A DNA stretch of 35,375 nucleotides from an uncultured Bacteroidales bacterium (GCA_902770725.1 CACXUA010000008.1:29202-64576), one strand, 5' to 3'. Shown: positions 22,906 through 31,555, counted from the stretch's first letter. Notes: generated by a model not told the origin, from the letters alone. Numbers and translations are program-made.

Positions 22906-23802
22906 ATGGAAACAATCGAAAAAAGCAAGTACGATCAAATGCTCGGGCAGTATAATACTGCACTGAACGACAGTGAGATAGCTGCTAAAGTAGCCGAAAT
23001 CATCGAGAAGAAAGTGCCGGAGAACGACACGCTGGCAGTCAAGAAGTTCCTGATGGGCAGCGTGGAACTTACGACACTCAAGACGACAGACTCCGAGGAG
23101 AGCGTCCTCGCGTTCACAGAGAAGGTAAATAAGTTCGAGGATGCTTACCCTGAACTGCCCCACATCGCTACCATCTGCGTCTATCCCTGCTTTGCAAAGA
23201 TAGTGAGCCAAAGCCTTGAGGTAGAAGGTGTTGAAGTGGCTTGCGTCAGTGGCAGCTTCCCATCTTCACAGGCTCTGATAGAGATAAAGACCGTCGAGAC
23301 TGCCCTTGCCCTGAAGGATGGCGCAACGGAAATCGACATCGTGATGAGCGTGGGCAAGTACTTGAGCGGCGACTACGAGACACTTTGCGACGAGATCAGC
23401 GAGTTGAAGGCTATCTGCGGAGACAAGAAGATGAAGGTCATCCTGGAGACCGGCCTGCTGCCAAGCGCTTCGGACATCAAGAAAGCGAGTCTGCTGGCGA
23501 TGTATGCCGGTGCGGACTACATCAAGACGAGCACGGGCAAGGAGAAGCCGGCGGCCACTCCGGAAGCAGCCTACGTCATGTGCCAAGCAATCAAGGAGTA
23601 CTACGACAAGACAGGAATCCAGATTGGCTTCAAGCCTGCTGGTGGCCTCAACACGGTGCACGACGCGCTCATCTATTATACAATAGTAAAAGAGGTGCTC
23701 GGCGAGAAGTGGCTCACCAATCAGTGGCTGCGACTTGGCACAAGCAGGTTGGCGAACTTGCTGCTGAGCGAGGTCGTTGGTGAAGAGGTGAAGTTCTTCT
23801 GA
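22906..23802 (+). CDS. deoC: Deoxyribose-phosphate aldolase
   Basis: DeoC splits 2-deoxyribose-5-phosphate to glyceraldehyde-3-phosphate and acetaldehyde. The 298-aa protein shows ATICVYPCFAKIV, the Asp of TEIDIVMSVG (Asp144), the Schiff-base lysine in GADYIKTSTGK (Lys207) and the second active-site lysine in IGFKPAGGL (Lys243). It is longer than the roughly 220-260-aa bacterial forms because of an N-terminal helical region. Probably the last gene of the uvrC-dtd-mazG run. Confidence 0.95.
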   Translation: METIEKSKYDQMLGQYNTALNDSEIAAKVAEIIEKKVPENDTLAVKKFLMGSVELTTLKTTDSEESVLAFTEKVNKFEDAYPELPHIATICVYPCFAKIVSQSLEVEGVEVACVSGSFPSSQALIEIKTVETALALKDGATEIDIVMSVGKYLSGDYETLCDEISELKAICGDKKMKVILETGLLPSASDIKKASLLAMYAGADYIKTSTGKEKPAATPEAAYVMCQAIKEYYDKTGIQIGFKPAGGLNTVHDALIYYTIVKEVLGEKWLTNQWLRLGTSRLANLLLSEVVGEEVKFF

Positions 23803-24039
23803 AAAAGTGAAAGGGTGAAAAAGTAAACAGGTGAAAAAGGACGAGGTGCGAACGGGCGGAACATTTTTCAGCAGTAAAAACGTCATTTTACCTTCACGAG
23901 AATCGATTATTTGAAGCCTCGGGGCTTGGCGGACGAAAAGAAACGATTCTCAGAGGCCCATTTTGAGCCTAAACAGTTGAACTAAAGAGATTTAAGCCCT
24001 AAAATAGTGAATAGGAAATTTTTTAAAATAGAAAAAGAA
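23803..24039 (+). other. Structured leader/spacer between deoC and the OmpA-family gene
   Basis: The first 50 nt are a purine-rich stutter of GTGAAAAAG-like units. Then GAGAATCG (23898-23905) pairs with CGATTCTC (23944-23951), enclosing a second perfect hairpin AAGCC-TCGG-GGCTT (23914-23927). AGGC/GCCT can form a third helix after 23953. No good -7 box is seen. It could be the deoC terminator region or a structured 5' leader; it fits no riboswitch class I know. Confidence 0.5.
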
Positions 24040-24867
24040 ATGAAGAAAAGGAGTCTTTTGATGCTTGGAATGGCATGTTTGCTGCTCTCATCGTGTGTGG
24101 TTAGCAAGAAGAAGTTCGAGATTGCCGAAGCCGGCCGTTTGGCTGCACTCTACAGCCGCGACAGTCTGGCCGACTTGCTTGGGATGACCAGGACGGACTA
24201 TGCCATTCTCGACGAGTTGCGGAACGGCTTGTTGAACGACACAGCCTTGCTCAAGAACAGCATCCGCAACTATCAGCAGTTGCTCGCCACAGGTCAGAAC
24301 GAAAATCAGAAACTCAGTGCAAACCTGAAGGACCGCGAGAAGACGATTGCCGAACTGCAGAAGATGATCGACCAGCAGAACAAGAAGGTGAAGGACCTGC
24401 TCAGCAGCGTGAAGGATGCCCTGCTTGGATTCAGCAGCGACGAACTGACCGTGCGCGAAGAAGGCGGCAAGGTCTATGTGGCGATGAGCGACAAGCTCCT
24501 GTTCGAATCGGGCAAAGCCATCGTGAACGAGCAGGGTAGGGCAGCGCTAGGCAAGCTGGCACAAGTGCTCAACAAACAGACCGACATCGACGTCTATATC
24601 GAGGGACACACGGACAACGTGCCCATCAAGACAGCCGTCTTCCAGGACAACTGGGACCTCAGCGTCATTCGTGCCACATCGGTTGTGCGCATCCTGACCG
24701 AGACCTACGGCGTCAATCCCCTGCAGATACAGCCATGCGGTCGAGGCGAGTTCAAGCCTGTCGATGTCAACACCACGCCCGAGGGCAAAGCCCGCAACCG
24801 TCGTACGGAGATCATCATGGCTCCGCGCCTCGACAAACTGTTCAAGATGCTCGAAGAGAGCAAGTAG
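24040..24867 (+). CDS. OmpA-family peptidoglycan-binding lipoprotein
   Basis: A 275-aa lipoprotein: signal sequence with lipobox LLSSC (Cys19), a long coiled coil at about 60-125 (NQKLSANLKDREKTIAELQKMIDQQNKKVKDLLSSVKD) and a C-terminal OmpA/MotB domain from about 145 (LLFESGKAIVNEQGRAAL, YIEGHTDNVPI, LSVIRATSVVRIL, NRRTEIIMAP). The domain binds peptidoglycan, so the protein probably tethers the outer membrane to the wall. I start at ATG 24040 because the lipoprotein signal then begins MKKRSLLML; an in-frame GTG at 24007 would add 11 residues ahead of it. Its transcript likely ends at the repeat-made hairpin at 24919. Confidence 0.9.
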   Translation: MKKRSLLMLGMACLLLSSCVVSKKKFEIAEAGRLAALYSRDSLADLLGMTRTDYAILDELRNGLLNDTALLKNSIRNYQQLLATGQNENQKLSANLKDREKTIAELQKMIDQQNKKVKDLLSSVKDALLGFSSDELTVREEGGKVYVAMSDKLLFESGKAIVNEQGRAALGKLAQVLNKQTDIDVYIEGHTDNVPIKTAVFQDNWDLSVIRATSVVRILTETYGVNPLQIQPCGRGEFKPVDVNTTPEGKARNRRTEIIMAPRLDKLFKMLEESK

Positions 24868-24918
24868 CTGTTTCAAAGAGATATAGGCCTTTAGGTAAAG
24901 AACACTAATGAGTCGGAA

Positions 24919-24960
24919 AAGATGGCACGCCGCGTTTGACATTTCGGCGTGCCATCTTTG
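24919..24960 (+). terminator. Repeat-derived hairpin after the OmpA-family gene
   Basis: AAGATGGCACGCCG (24919-24932) and CGGCGTGCCATCTT (24945-24958) are perfect reverse complements around a 12-nt loop; one more A-T pair extends the stem. Only a short CTTTG follows, so termination may be partial. Confidence 0.6.
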
Positions 24961-25006
24961 TCAACTTGGCACGCCATCTTTCGAGGTGCGGCACGCAGCG
25001 TTTGAC
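24919..25006. repeat. 22-bp tandem repeat array E (4 units)
   Basis: Units start at 24919, 24941, 24963 and 24985, with cores CACG, CGTG, CACG and CACG. Arms are GC-rich (ATGGCACGCC, CGGCGTGCCAT), like the copy in mnmG and unlike the TTAA-rich arrays. Two units end in CGTTTGAC. Units 1 and 2 have opposite cores and form a perfect 14-bp stem. Confidence 0.85.
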
Positions 25007-25085
25007 GAAGAGCTATACCTCTTTTGTTAAGGCAACTTTTCGTGCAGTTTTTCGCCTAAGACATCGCTATGTCGAAAATTATTTG

Positions 25086-25093
25086 TATCTTTG
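25086..25093 (+). promoter_or_regulatory. -7 box of the S41 protease gene
   Basis: TATCTTTG, a perfect TAnnTTTG match, 42 nt before the ATG at 25136. It probably drives the protease-ybeY-ruvB group. No clear -33 element. Confidence 0.65.
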
Positions 25094-25135
25094 CGAGCGT
25101 ATTTAGCATCTTACACATATATATAATATAGCATT

Positions 25136-26740
25136 ATGAAAAGATTCGCCTTAGCAGTCGTCACGTTGCTCACTTGCATGAGCCTCTCGGCACAATGGCG
25201 CTTCGGCAACTCGCCAGCGAACAACAATGCAGCCAACGACTTGGAGCAGAACATGCAAAAGCTCGTCATGGCCAGCGTTATGATAAACAACTTCTACGTC
25301 GATAGTGTGGACTCGAAGAAGCTCACGGAAGACGCCATCAACGGCATACTCTCCAAACTCGACCCGCACTCGGCCTACACCAACGCCGCCGACACCAAGA
25401 AATTCACCGAGCCGTTGGAAGGCTCCTTCGAGGGTATCGGCGTGCAGTTCAACATGTTAGAGGACACGCTGCTCGTCATCCAGCCCGTGCCAAAGGGACC
25501 GAGCGAACGCGTCGGCATCCTGGCCGGTGACCGCATCGTCAGCGTGGCAGATACAGCCATAGCCGGCGTGAAGATGAGTCGCGAGGAAATCATGCATCGC
25601 CTGCGCGGCAAGAAGGGAACCATCGCCCACCTCGGCATCGTGCGTCGAGGCATCAAGGACACGCTCTACTTCGACGTCAAGCGCGACCGCATCCCCGTCA
25701 ACTCGGTCGATGCCGCCTACATGGTGACGCCCACGATCGGACTCATCCGCTTCAACAACTTCGCGCAGACAACACACGACGAAGTGGTGGAAGCCATCAG
25801 GAAACTTAAGGGCGAAGGCATGAAAGACCTCATCGTGGACCTTCAGCAGAACTCGGGCGGCTTCCTCCAAGCCGCTGCCGACATCGCCAGCGAGTTCCTT
25901 TCAAAGGGCGACATGATAGTCTATACGAAGGGGCGCAGCGTACCCAACCAGGAGTTCCGAAGCACTGGAGGCGGCTGTTTCCAAGAAGGTAAAGTGGCCG
26001 TCCTCATCGATGAATACAGCGCATCGGCTGCCGAAATACTCTCCGGAGCCATACAGGATCAGGACCGCGGCATCGTCGTCGGACGTCGTTCCTTCGGCAA
26101 AGGCCTCGTACAACGCCCGTTCAATATGCCCGACGGCAGTATGATACGACTCACCACAGCACGCTACTACACCCCAAGCGGCCGCAGCATACAGAAACCA
26201 TACGAGAAAGGAAAGAACCTCGACTACGCCAAAGACGTCATCAATCGCTACAATAAAGGCGAACTGACCAACGCCGACAGCATCCACTTCCCTGATTCCC
26301 TGCGCTACCAGACCCTGCGAAAAGGCCGCACAGTCTATGGCGGAGGCGGCATCATGCCCGACTACTTCGTGCCGCTCGACACAACTCGCTATGCGAAATG
26401 CTACCGCGAACTGTCTGCCAAAAGCATCATCATCAACGCCAACCTCAAGTATATGGACAAGCATCGGAAGAAGTTGGCGAAAGCTTATCCCACCTTCGAG
26501 AAGTTCAAAGCCGAGTTTGAACTGCCGCAGGAACTCATCGACGAGATATTTGCAGAAGGCGAAAAGCAGAACATCAAACCAAAGGACGACGAGGAACGGC
26601 AAAAGACAACAGACAACATCCGACGCATCGTCAAAGGACTCGTCGCGCGAGATCTGTGGGACATGAGTGAGTACTTTGCCCTCATCTATGACGACGACGA
26701 AGTGGTCAAAAAGGCGGTCGAACTGCTGCAGGCTCCATGA
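25136..26740 (+). CDS. C-terminal processing peptidase, S41 family
   Basis: A 534-aa exported Ser/Lys protease of the CtpA/Prc family. Signal peptide at about 1-20 (ALAVVTLLTCMSLSAQ). A PDZ domain spans about 95-180 (FEGIGVQFNMLEDTLLVIQ, GPSERVGILAGDRIVSV). The protease core contains VDLQQNSGGFLQAA, IDEYSASAAEILSGA with catalytic Ser297, and GRRSFGKGLVQ with Lys322. A C-terminal region of about 130 residues is helical and charged. Such proteases trim periplasmic proteins from the C-terminus. Its stop overlaps the ybeY start by 4 nt (ATGA), which implies coupled translation. Confidence 0.93.
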   Translation: MKRFALAVVTLLTCMSLSAQWRFGNSPANNNAANDLEQNMQKLVMASVMINNFYVDSVDSKKLTEDAINGILSKLDPHSAYTNAADTKKFTEPLEGSFEGIGVQFNMLEDTLLVIQPVPKGPSERVGILAGDRIVSVADTAIAGVKMSREEIMHRLRGKKGTIAHLGIVRRGIKDTLYFDVKRDRIPVNSVDAAYMVTPTIGLIRFNNFAQTTHDEVVEAIRKLKGEGMKDLIVDLQQNSGGFLQAAADIASEFLSKGDMIVYTKGRSVPNQEFRSTGGGCFQEGKVAVLIDEYSASAAEILSGAIQDQDRGIVVGRRSFGKGLVQRPFNMPDGSMIRLTTARYYTPSGRSIQKPYEKGKNLDYAKDVINRYNKGELTNADSIHFPDSLRYQTLRKGRTVYGGGGIMPDYFVPLDTTRYAKCYRELSAKSIIINANLKYMDKHRKKLAKAYPTFEKFKAEFELPQELIDEIFAEGEKQNIKPKDDEERQKTTDNIRRIVKGLVARDLWDMSEYFALIYDDDEVVKKAVELLQAP

Positions 26741-27153
26741 TAACCTACAACACCATAAATATAGCGATGCCGGACATCGCCGAGGCAGAGGTCTCGGCGT
26801 GGGTCAAGAGCACAGCCGCCACATATAATAAGGTCGTTGGCGACATCAACTACATCTTCGTGGACGACGAAACCATGCTCGACATCAATCGGCGCTTCAT
26901 CGGGCACGACTATTACACAGACCACATCGGCTTCGACTACAGCAAGGATGGCGCTCTGAGCGGCGACATCTACATCAGCCTCGACACCGTCAAGACGAAT
27001 GCCGAGCTCTATCATGTCAAGCCAGACGAGGAACTCCGGCGCATCATCATTCACGGCCTCCTGCACCTCTGCGGCCTCCGCGACAAGACAGACAAGGAAA
27101 GGCAACTGATGCAACAAGCCGAGGACCGCGCCCTGACTCATCAAACCCATTAA
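26737..27153 (+). CDS. ybeY: Endoribonuclease YbeY, rRNA maturation factor
   Basis: A 138-aa UPF0054 metalloprotein needed for 16S rRNA 3'-end processing and ribosome quality control. NYIFVDDETMLDINRRFIGHDYYTDHIGFDY and GDIYISLDTV are characteristic. The metal site is HGLLHLCGLRDKTDKER: the first two His are present, while the position of the usual third His holds Arg-Asp-Lys, a shape I recall from other Bacteroidetes YbeY proteins. Its start overlaps the protease stop, and its last codons lie in a 9-bp repeat shared with the gap to ruvB. Confidence 0.92.
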   Translation: MITYNTINIAMPDIAEAEVSAWVKSTAATYNKVVGDINYIFVDDETMLDINRRFIGHDYYTDHIGFDYSKDGALSGDIYISLDTVKTNAELYHVKPDEELRRIIIHGLLHLCGLRDKTDKERQLMQQAEDRALTHQTH

Positions 27154-27172
27154 CCCTATTAACCCCATCAAC
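27137..27172 (+). repeat. 9-bp minisatellite across the ybeY stop codon
   Basis: Four 9-mers in a row: CTCATCAAA, CCCATTAAC, CCTATTAAC and CCCATCAAC. The ybeY TAA (27151-27153) is inside the second. The repeat makes up nearly the whole 21-nt gap to the ruvB GTG, leaving no recognisable ribosome-binding site. Confidence 0.7.
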
Positions 27173-27174
27173 AA

Positions 27175-28203
27175 GTGGAAGATTTCGACATAAGACAAGA
27201 AGGCAGGCAGAAAGAAAAGGATTTCGAGAACGCCCTGCGGCCTTTGTGCTTCGAGGACTTCAGCGGACAACAGAAAGTCGTCGAGAATCTGCGTATCTTC
27301 GTCGAGGCTGCGAAGTATCGCGGAGAACCCCTCGACCACACACTCCTGCATGGCCCTCCAGGCTTGGGCAAGACCACACTCTCCAACATCATAGCCAACG
27401 AGCTCGGAGTAGGCTTTAAGCTCACCAGCGGCCCCGTGCTTGACAAACCTGGCGACCTGGCCGGCATCCTCACTTCCCTCGAGCCGAACGATGTGCTCTT
27501 CATCGACGAGATACATCGCCTCTCACCCATCGTGGAGGAATACCTCTACTCGGCTATGGAGGATTACCGTATCGACATCATGATCGACAAAGGCCCCTCG
27601 GCACGAAGCATCCAGATAGATTTGGCGCCCTTCACGCTTGTGGGAGCCACCACACGCAGCGGCCTGCTCACGGCTCCCCTGCGAGCACGCTTCGGCATCA
27701 ACATGCACCTCGAGTACTACGATGCCGACACCTTGCAGAAGATCGTAATGCGTTCGTCCAGCATCTTGGGCGTACCCATCGACTTCGAAGCCGCTGGCGA
27801 GATTGCCAGCCGCAGTCGTGGCACACCTCGTATCGCCAACGCCCTGCTCCGACGCGTCCGCGACTTCGCGCAAGTCAAGGGAAACGGCCGCATCGACCTC
27901 GATATAGCACGCGTCGCGCTTGAGGCCCTCAACATAGATCGCTACGGTCTCGACGAGATAGACAACAAGATCCTGACCACCATCATCAACAAGTTCCAGG
28001 GAGGCCCCGTGGGAATCAACACGATAGCCACAGCCATAGGAGAAGACGCAGGCACCGTCGAAGAGGTTTACGAGCCGTTCCTCATCAAGGAAGGCTTCAT
28101 CAAACGCACGCCCAGAGGCCGCGAAGTCACCGAACTCGCCTACAGGCATCTGCACATTTCCCCGTCGAAAGATGGTTACATTCAGGGCGACCTCTTTGGA
28201 TGA
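27175..28203 (+). CDS. ruvB: Holliday junction branch migration helicase RuvB
   Basis: A 342-aa AAA+ motor that drives RuvA-bound Holliday junctions. Walker A GPPGLGKT (60-67), Walker B in [11 protein letters not shown], the sensor/Arg-finger region [19 protein letters not shown], and the C-terminal winged helix ([39 protein letters not shown]) are all present. It starts with GTG at 27175, where the protein begins in the normal register; no ATG fits. It follows ybeY by 21 nt. ruvA and ruvC are not in the window. Confidence 0.97.
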   Translation: MEDFDIRQEGRQKEKDFENALRPLCFEDFSGQQKVVENLRIFVEAAKYRGEPLDHTLLHGPPGLGKTTLSNIIANELGVGFKLTSGPVLDKPGDLAGILTSLEPNDVLFIDEIHRLSPIVEEYLYSAMEDYRIDIMIDKGPSARSIQIDLAPFTLVGATTRSGLLTAPLRARFGINMHLEYYDADTLQKIVMRSSSILGVPIDFEAAGEIASRSRGTPRIANALLRRVRDFAQVKGNGRIDLDIARVALEALNIDRYGLDEIDNKILTTIINKFQGGPVGINTIATAIGEDAGTVEEVYEPFLIKEGFIKRTPRGREVTELAYRHLHISPSKDGYIQGDLFG

Positions 28204-28267
28204 GGTGTACTTCTGAAGTTTGTGTAACAAATAGTAAATGGTTAAATGATTAAATGGTAAATATAAC

Positions 28268-29497
28268 GTGGTACTGAATTACATCTGGATTGGCTTCTTT
28301 GCCATTGCGTTTCTCATCGCAATAATACAACTTTTCTTAGGCAACACCGACGTCTTCCCTGCTATAATGAACAGCACGTTCGACAATGCGAAGACCGCTT
28401 TCGAGATATCCATCGGCCTGACAGGCGTGCTTTCCCTATGGATGGGCGTCATGAAGGTTGGCGAAAAGGGCGGCCTGGTCAACGTCATAGCGCGTTGGCT
28501 GTCACCCCTCATGGTGCGTCTCTTTCCCGAAATCCCCGCAGGTCATCCTGTCTTCGGACACATCTTCATGAACTTCAGTGCTAATATGCTGGGACTCGAT
28601 AACGCTGCTACTCCGCTGGGACTCAAGGCGATGGAGGGCATGCAGGAACTCAACAAGCAGAAGGACACCGCAACGAACGCGATGATTATGTTCCTTGTGT
28701 TGAACACCAGCGGCTTGACCTTGATACCAGTCGGCGTGATGACTTATCGCGCGGTGGCTGGTGCGGCACAGCCCACGGACGTCTTCATTCCCATCCTCAT
28801 CGCGACAGCCATTGCCACGCTGGCAGGCATGATTATCACAAGCCTGTACCAACACATCAACCTCTTCAATCGAACCATCATGGCGTTCGTGCTCGGCCTT
28901 TGCCTCGTGGTAAGCGGCGTAATCTGGATTGGCACGCAGGTGGACCAGGAAACCATGAACAAGTGGAGCACCGTAGTAGCCAACGTCTTGCTTTTCAGCA
29001 TCATAATGGCCTTCATTTGGGCTGGTGTGCGAAAGAAGATAAACGTCTATGAAGCCTTTGTTGAAGGTGCGAAAGGCGGCTTTGATACTGCCATCCGCAT
29101 CATCCCCTACTTGGTTGCAATCCTCGTAGCCATCGGTGTCTTCCGTGCTTCGGGAGCGATGGACTTCATCATAGACGGTTTGGGCAAGTTCGTTGAAATG
29201 CTTGGTGGCAACGCAGACTATGTTGCGGCACTTCCAACAGCCATCATGAAGCCCCTGTCCGGCAGCGGAGCCCGCGGCATGATGGTCGATGCGATGCAGC
29301 AGTACGGCCCCGATTCCTTCATCGCCCGCCTGTCGTGCATCTTCCAGGGAGCCACCGATACGACCTTCTACATACTGGCCGTTTACTTCGGCAGCGTAGG
29401 TATCCGCAAGACGCGCCACGCCGTTATGGCTGGCCTCCTGACCGACATCTGCGGCGTCATTGCAGCTATTGGTGTAGCAGCCATCTTCTTTGGATAA
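28268..29497 (+). CDS. Fused SpmA/SpmB-like nucleoside-recognition (Gate) membrane protein
   Basis: A 409-aa polytopic protein with about ten hydrophobic helices. The first half resembles spore maturation protein A (STFDNAKTAFEISIGLTGVLSLWMGVMKVGEKGG, NMLGLDNAATPLGLKAMEGMQELN); the second resembles SpmB (GAKGGFDTAIRIIPYLVAILVAIGVFRASGAMDFI, LPTAIMKPLSGSGARGMM, GATDTTFYILAVYFGSVGIRKTRHA). Bacteroidetes carry this fusion without sporulating; its substrate is unknown, though Gate-domain relatives transport nucleosides or ions. The start is GTG 28268, giving VVLNYIWIGF. The 64-nt gap after ruvB is low-complexity (AAATGGTTAAATGATTAAAT). Its stop codon is the first edge of repeat array A. Confidence 0.87.
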   Translation: MVLNYIWIGFFAIAFLIAIIQLFLGNTDVFPAIMNSTFDNAKTAFEISIGLTGVLSLWMGVMKVGEKGGLVNVIARWLSPLMVRLFPEIPAGHPVFGHIFMNFSANMLGLDNAATPLGLKAMEGMQELNKQKDTATNAMIMFLVLNTSGLTLIPVGVMTYRAVAGAAQPTDVFIPILIATAIATLAGMIITSLYQHINLFNRTIMAFVLGLCLVVSGVIWIGTQVDQETMNKWSTVVANVLLFSIIMAFIWAGVRKKINVYEAFVEGAKGGFDTAIRIIPYLVAILVAIGVFRASGAMDFIIDGLGKFVEMLGGNADYVAALPTAIMKPLSGSGARGMMVDAMQQYGPDSFIARLSCIFQGATDTTFYILAVYFGSVGIRKTRHAVMAGLLTDICGVIAAIGVAAIFFG

Positions 29498-29628
29498 AAC
29501 TTAACGTGCTTAGTTGGTAAATTAGGCGTGCTTAATTGGCAAACTTAACATGCTTAATTGGCAAACTTAACGTGCTTAATTTGCAAACTTAACGTGCCTA
29601 ATTGGCAAACTAAGCACGCCTAAATTTC
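29497..29628. repeat. 22-bp tandem repeat array A (6 units) between convergent genes
   Basis: Six uninterrupted units start at 29497, 29519, 29541, 29563, 29585 and 29607, with cores CGTG, CGTG, CATG, CGTG, CGTG and CACG. The consensus is AAAC, TTAACGTGCTTAA, then TTGGC. The array runs from the last base of the SpmAB stop codon into the gluQRS stop codon (29627-29629), so the gap is entirely repeat. TTAGGCGTGCTTA in unit 2 and its exact reverse complement in unit 6 can pair over 13 bp. Confidence 0.92.
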
Positions 29629-30523
29629 AAATGCAGGCAGTGACGTCTTTCGTCGGGACATTCTGCCAGTCGAACATAGGCAGGAGATCCTGAGGCTTTA
29701 AGGGAGTAGGAGAGGGGAGGATGCCTGCACAAAAAGCGAGAAAACCTACGATTTCATCGGGATTTTTATGTTTCTCTCGGAGTACAGAAAGGTCGAGGGA
29801 CTTGTCACGCTTGCAGAGGCGTTGGCCGTTTTCGTTGATTAAAAGCGGATGATGAATGTAGGTCGGCTCCTGGAAGCCAAGGGTGCGATAGAGGTGCAGC
29901 TGTTGTGGGGTACTCAACAAAAGGTCGCGACCTCGCACCACCTCCGTGATGCCCATCAGCGCATCATCAACCACGACGGCCAACTGATAAGCCCATGCTC
30001 CGTCCTTTCGCCTGAGTATGTAATCCCCACAATGCTTCGCCAGGTTCACACATTGCTCGCCGTAGTGACCATCTTGGAATATTATGTCCTCATCTGGGAC
30101 TATAAATCTGGTGGCATGAGGCACATTTTGTGCCATTTCATCGAACTTTTTGCCCCTGCAAGTGCCAGCATAAACGATGCGACCATCCGTTTCGTGAGGC
30201 GCTTGAGTGGCCATGATGTCGGCACGCGTACAGTAACAAGGATAGGTGAGGCCAGCTTCTTCCAACTGCTTGAGATAGTGCTTGTAGATGTCCCCGCGCT
30301 GGCTCTGCCACACAACCTCGCCGTTCCAAGGCAGTCCGAGCCACTGCAAGTCGTCCATCAACTGCAGGGCAAAGTCCCGACGCGAGCGATCTGGGTCGAT
30401 ATCCTCGATGCGCAGACGCCACTCTCCACCCTTGCTCTTGGCCGAAAGCCACGAGAGGAGTGCACAAAACACGTTGCCCAAATGCATTCTACCAGTTGGG
30501 GACGGAGCAAAACGACCTGCCAT
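29627..30523 (-). CDS. gluQRS: Glutamyl-queuosine tRNA(Asp) synthetase
   Basis: A 298-aa paralogue of the GluRS catalytic domain without the anticodon-binding domain; it attaches glutamate to queuosine in tRNA(Asp). It begins MAGRFAPSPTGRMHLGNV (HIGH region), has the zinc ligands of the family (CYC in YPCYCTRAD, then Y-x3-C in VYAGTC), and GQRLCKRDKSLDL in place of KMSKS. I start at ATG 30523; the longer frame to 30556 overlaps the preceding gene. The polyprenyl synthase stop TGA is separated from this ATG by a single T, so the two genes are translationally coupled. Confidence 0.93.
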   Translation of the reverse strand: MAGRFAPSPTGRMHLGNVFCALLSWLSAKSKGGEWRLRIEDIDPDRSRRDFALQLMDDLQWLGLPWNGEVVWQSQRGDIYKHYLKQLEEAGLTYPCYCTRADIMATQAPHETDGRIVYAGTCRGKKFDEMAQNVPHATRFIVPDEDIIFQDGHYGEQCVNLAKHCGDYILRRKDGAWAYQLAVVVDDALMGITEVVRGRDLLLSTPQQLHLYRTLGFQEPTYIHHPLLINENGQRLCKRDKSLDLSVLREKHKNPDEIVGFLAFCAGILPSPTPLKPQDLLPMFDWQNVPTKDVTACI

Positions 30524-30524
30524 A

Positions 30525-31496
30525 TCAGAAGACTCTTTCTGCGACGAAAGAGGCAAGGAGGTGCAGGGATTCAGTTACTGAGGCATCGCGAGTGTCATCG
30601 ATCAGGCCGTCGGCCATGCCCTGCATATCTTTCATGTGCCACGCTGCATACTCCAATCCGCCCTCACTTATCGAGAACTTGATGAGTTTTTGAATCTCTC
30701 TTTGAGTTGCTTCACGACGTCGAACCTTCAAAGCCAACTCGTGCATCGACTTGTCCTCGCTGTGCTTGACGGCATAAATGGCTGGCAATGTGAGCTTTCC
30801 CTCCTTCATGTCGTTGCCGACGGGCTTGCCTATCTCGGCCGTTCCATAGTCGAAGACATCGTCACGCAACTGGAAACAAATACCGATGAGCTTGCCGAAC
30901 TGTGCCAAACGCTCTGCATCGGCTTCAGCACCGCCTGCTGCCAAAGCACCCAAGCGAGCACAGACAGAGAACAGACTCGCCGTTTTGCGAGAGATGATGT
31001 CGAAGTAAGCAGCCTCCGAGAAAGTGTCGGAATCCTTGTTATTCAACTGTAGTAGTTCACCATCGGCAAGCGATTGTCCGAGCTGAGCAATGTACTGAAC
31101 CACCCGAACATCCTCGGTCAAAGCAGCACATTCAAGCGCCTTGCTCAGTATATAATCACCGGCAAGAACAGCGGCTTGATTGGATAAAAAGGCATTCAAA
31201 GAGGGCAATCCGCGGCGACGATCGCTTTCGTCCACCACATCATCGTGTACGAGGGAAGCCGTGTGAAGCATCTCCAGAGCCAAAGCCACATTGATGACTT
31301 TGTCGTCCACATTGCCCACCATCTTTGCCGAAAGCAGGACCAGAAGCGGACGGAGCTGCTTTCCCGGTGCCTTGAGCAAGTGTTCGACAGTTTGTTCCAG
31401 CAAGGGATTGTCGCTATAAAGCGTTTTGCGGAAAGCCTCGCCAAATTGTTCCAATTCAGTCGCAACAGGAGCCTTTATCTTATCAAGTACGTCCAT
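30525..31496 (-). CDS. Polyprenyl diphosphate synthase (trans-isoprenyl, long-chain type)
   Basis: A 323-aa all-alpha prenyltransferase that adds isopentenyl diphosphate units to an allylic starter, probably for the menaquinone side chain. It has KQLRPLLVLLSAKM, the first Asp-rich motif in HDDVVDESDRRRGLPS (85-89), GDYILSKAL, GEL and the second motif in QLRDDVFDYG (212-216). Small residues (Ala-Ser) a few positions before the first motif suggest a long product, but length cannot be read reliably. It precedes gluQRS on the minus strand and diverges from polA. Promoter box at 31516-31523. Confidence 0.92.
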   Translation of the reverse strand: MDVLDKIKAPVATELEQFGEAFRKTLYSDNPLLEQTVEHLLKAPGKQLRPLLVLLSAKMVGNVDDKVINVALALEMLHTASLVHDDVVDESDRRRGLPSLNAFLSNQAAVLAGDYILSKALECAALTEDVRVVQYIAQLGQSLADGELLQLNNKDSDTFSEAAYFDIISRKTASLFSVCARLGALAAGGAEADAERLAQFGKLIGICFQLRDDVFDYGTAEIGKPVGNDMKEGKLTLPAIYAVKHSEDKSMHELALKVRRREATQREIQKLIKFSISEGGLEYAAWHMKDMQGMADGLIDDTRDASVTESLHLLASFVAERVF

Positions 31497-31515
31497 TTAT
31501 CTCATCTTTAGAGTG

Positions 31516-31523
31516 CAAAATTA
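31516..31523 (-). promoter_or_regulatory. -7 box of the polyprenyl synthase-gluQRS operon
   Basis: TAATTTTG on the minus strand matches TAnnTTTG, 19 nt before the ATG at 31496. No clear -33 element. Confidence 0.55.
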
Positions 31524-31555
31524 CATAAAAAAGTGCTTCTTTCATATTTTTTCCG

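Noticed and set aside
29497-29628. Tandem 22-bp units as a CRISPR array
   Set aside because: Units abut without unique spacers, are imperfect and occur in both orientations; no cas genes are present.
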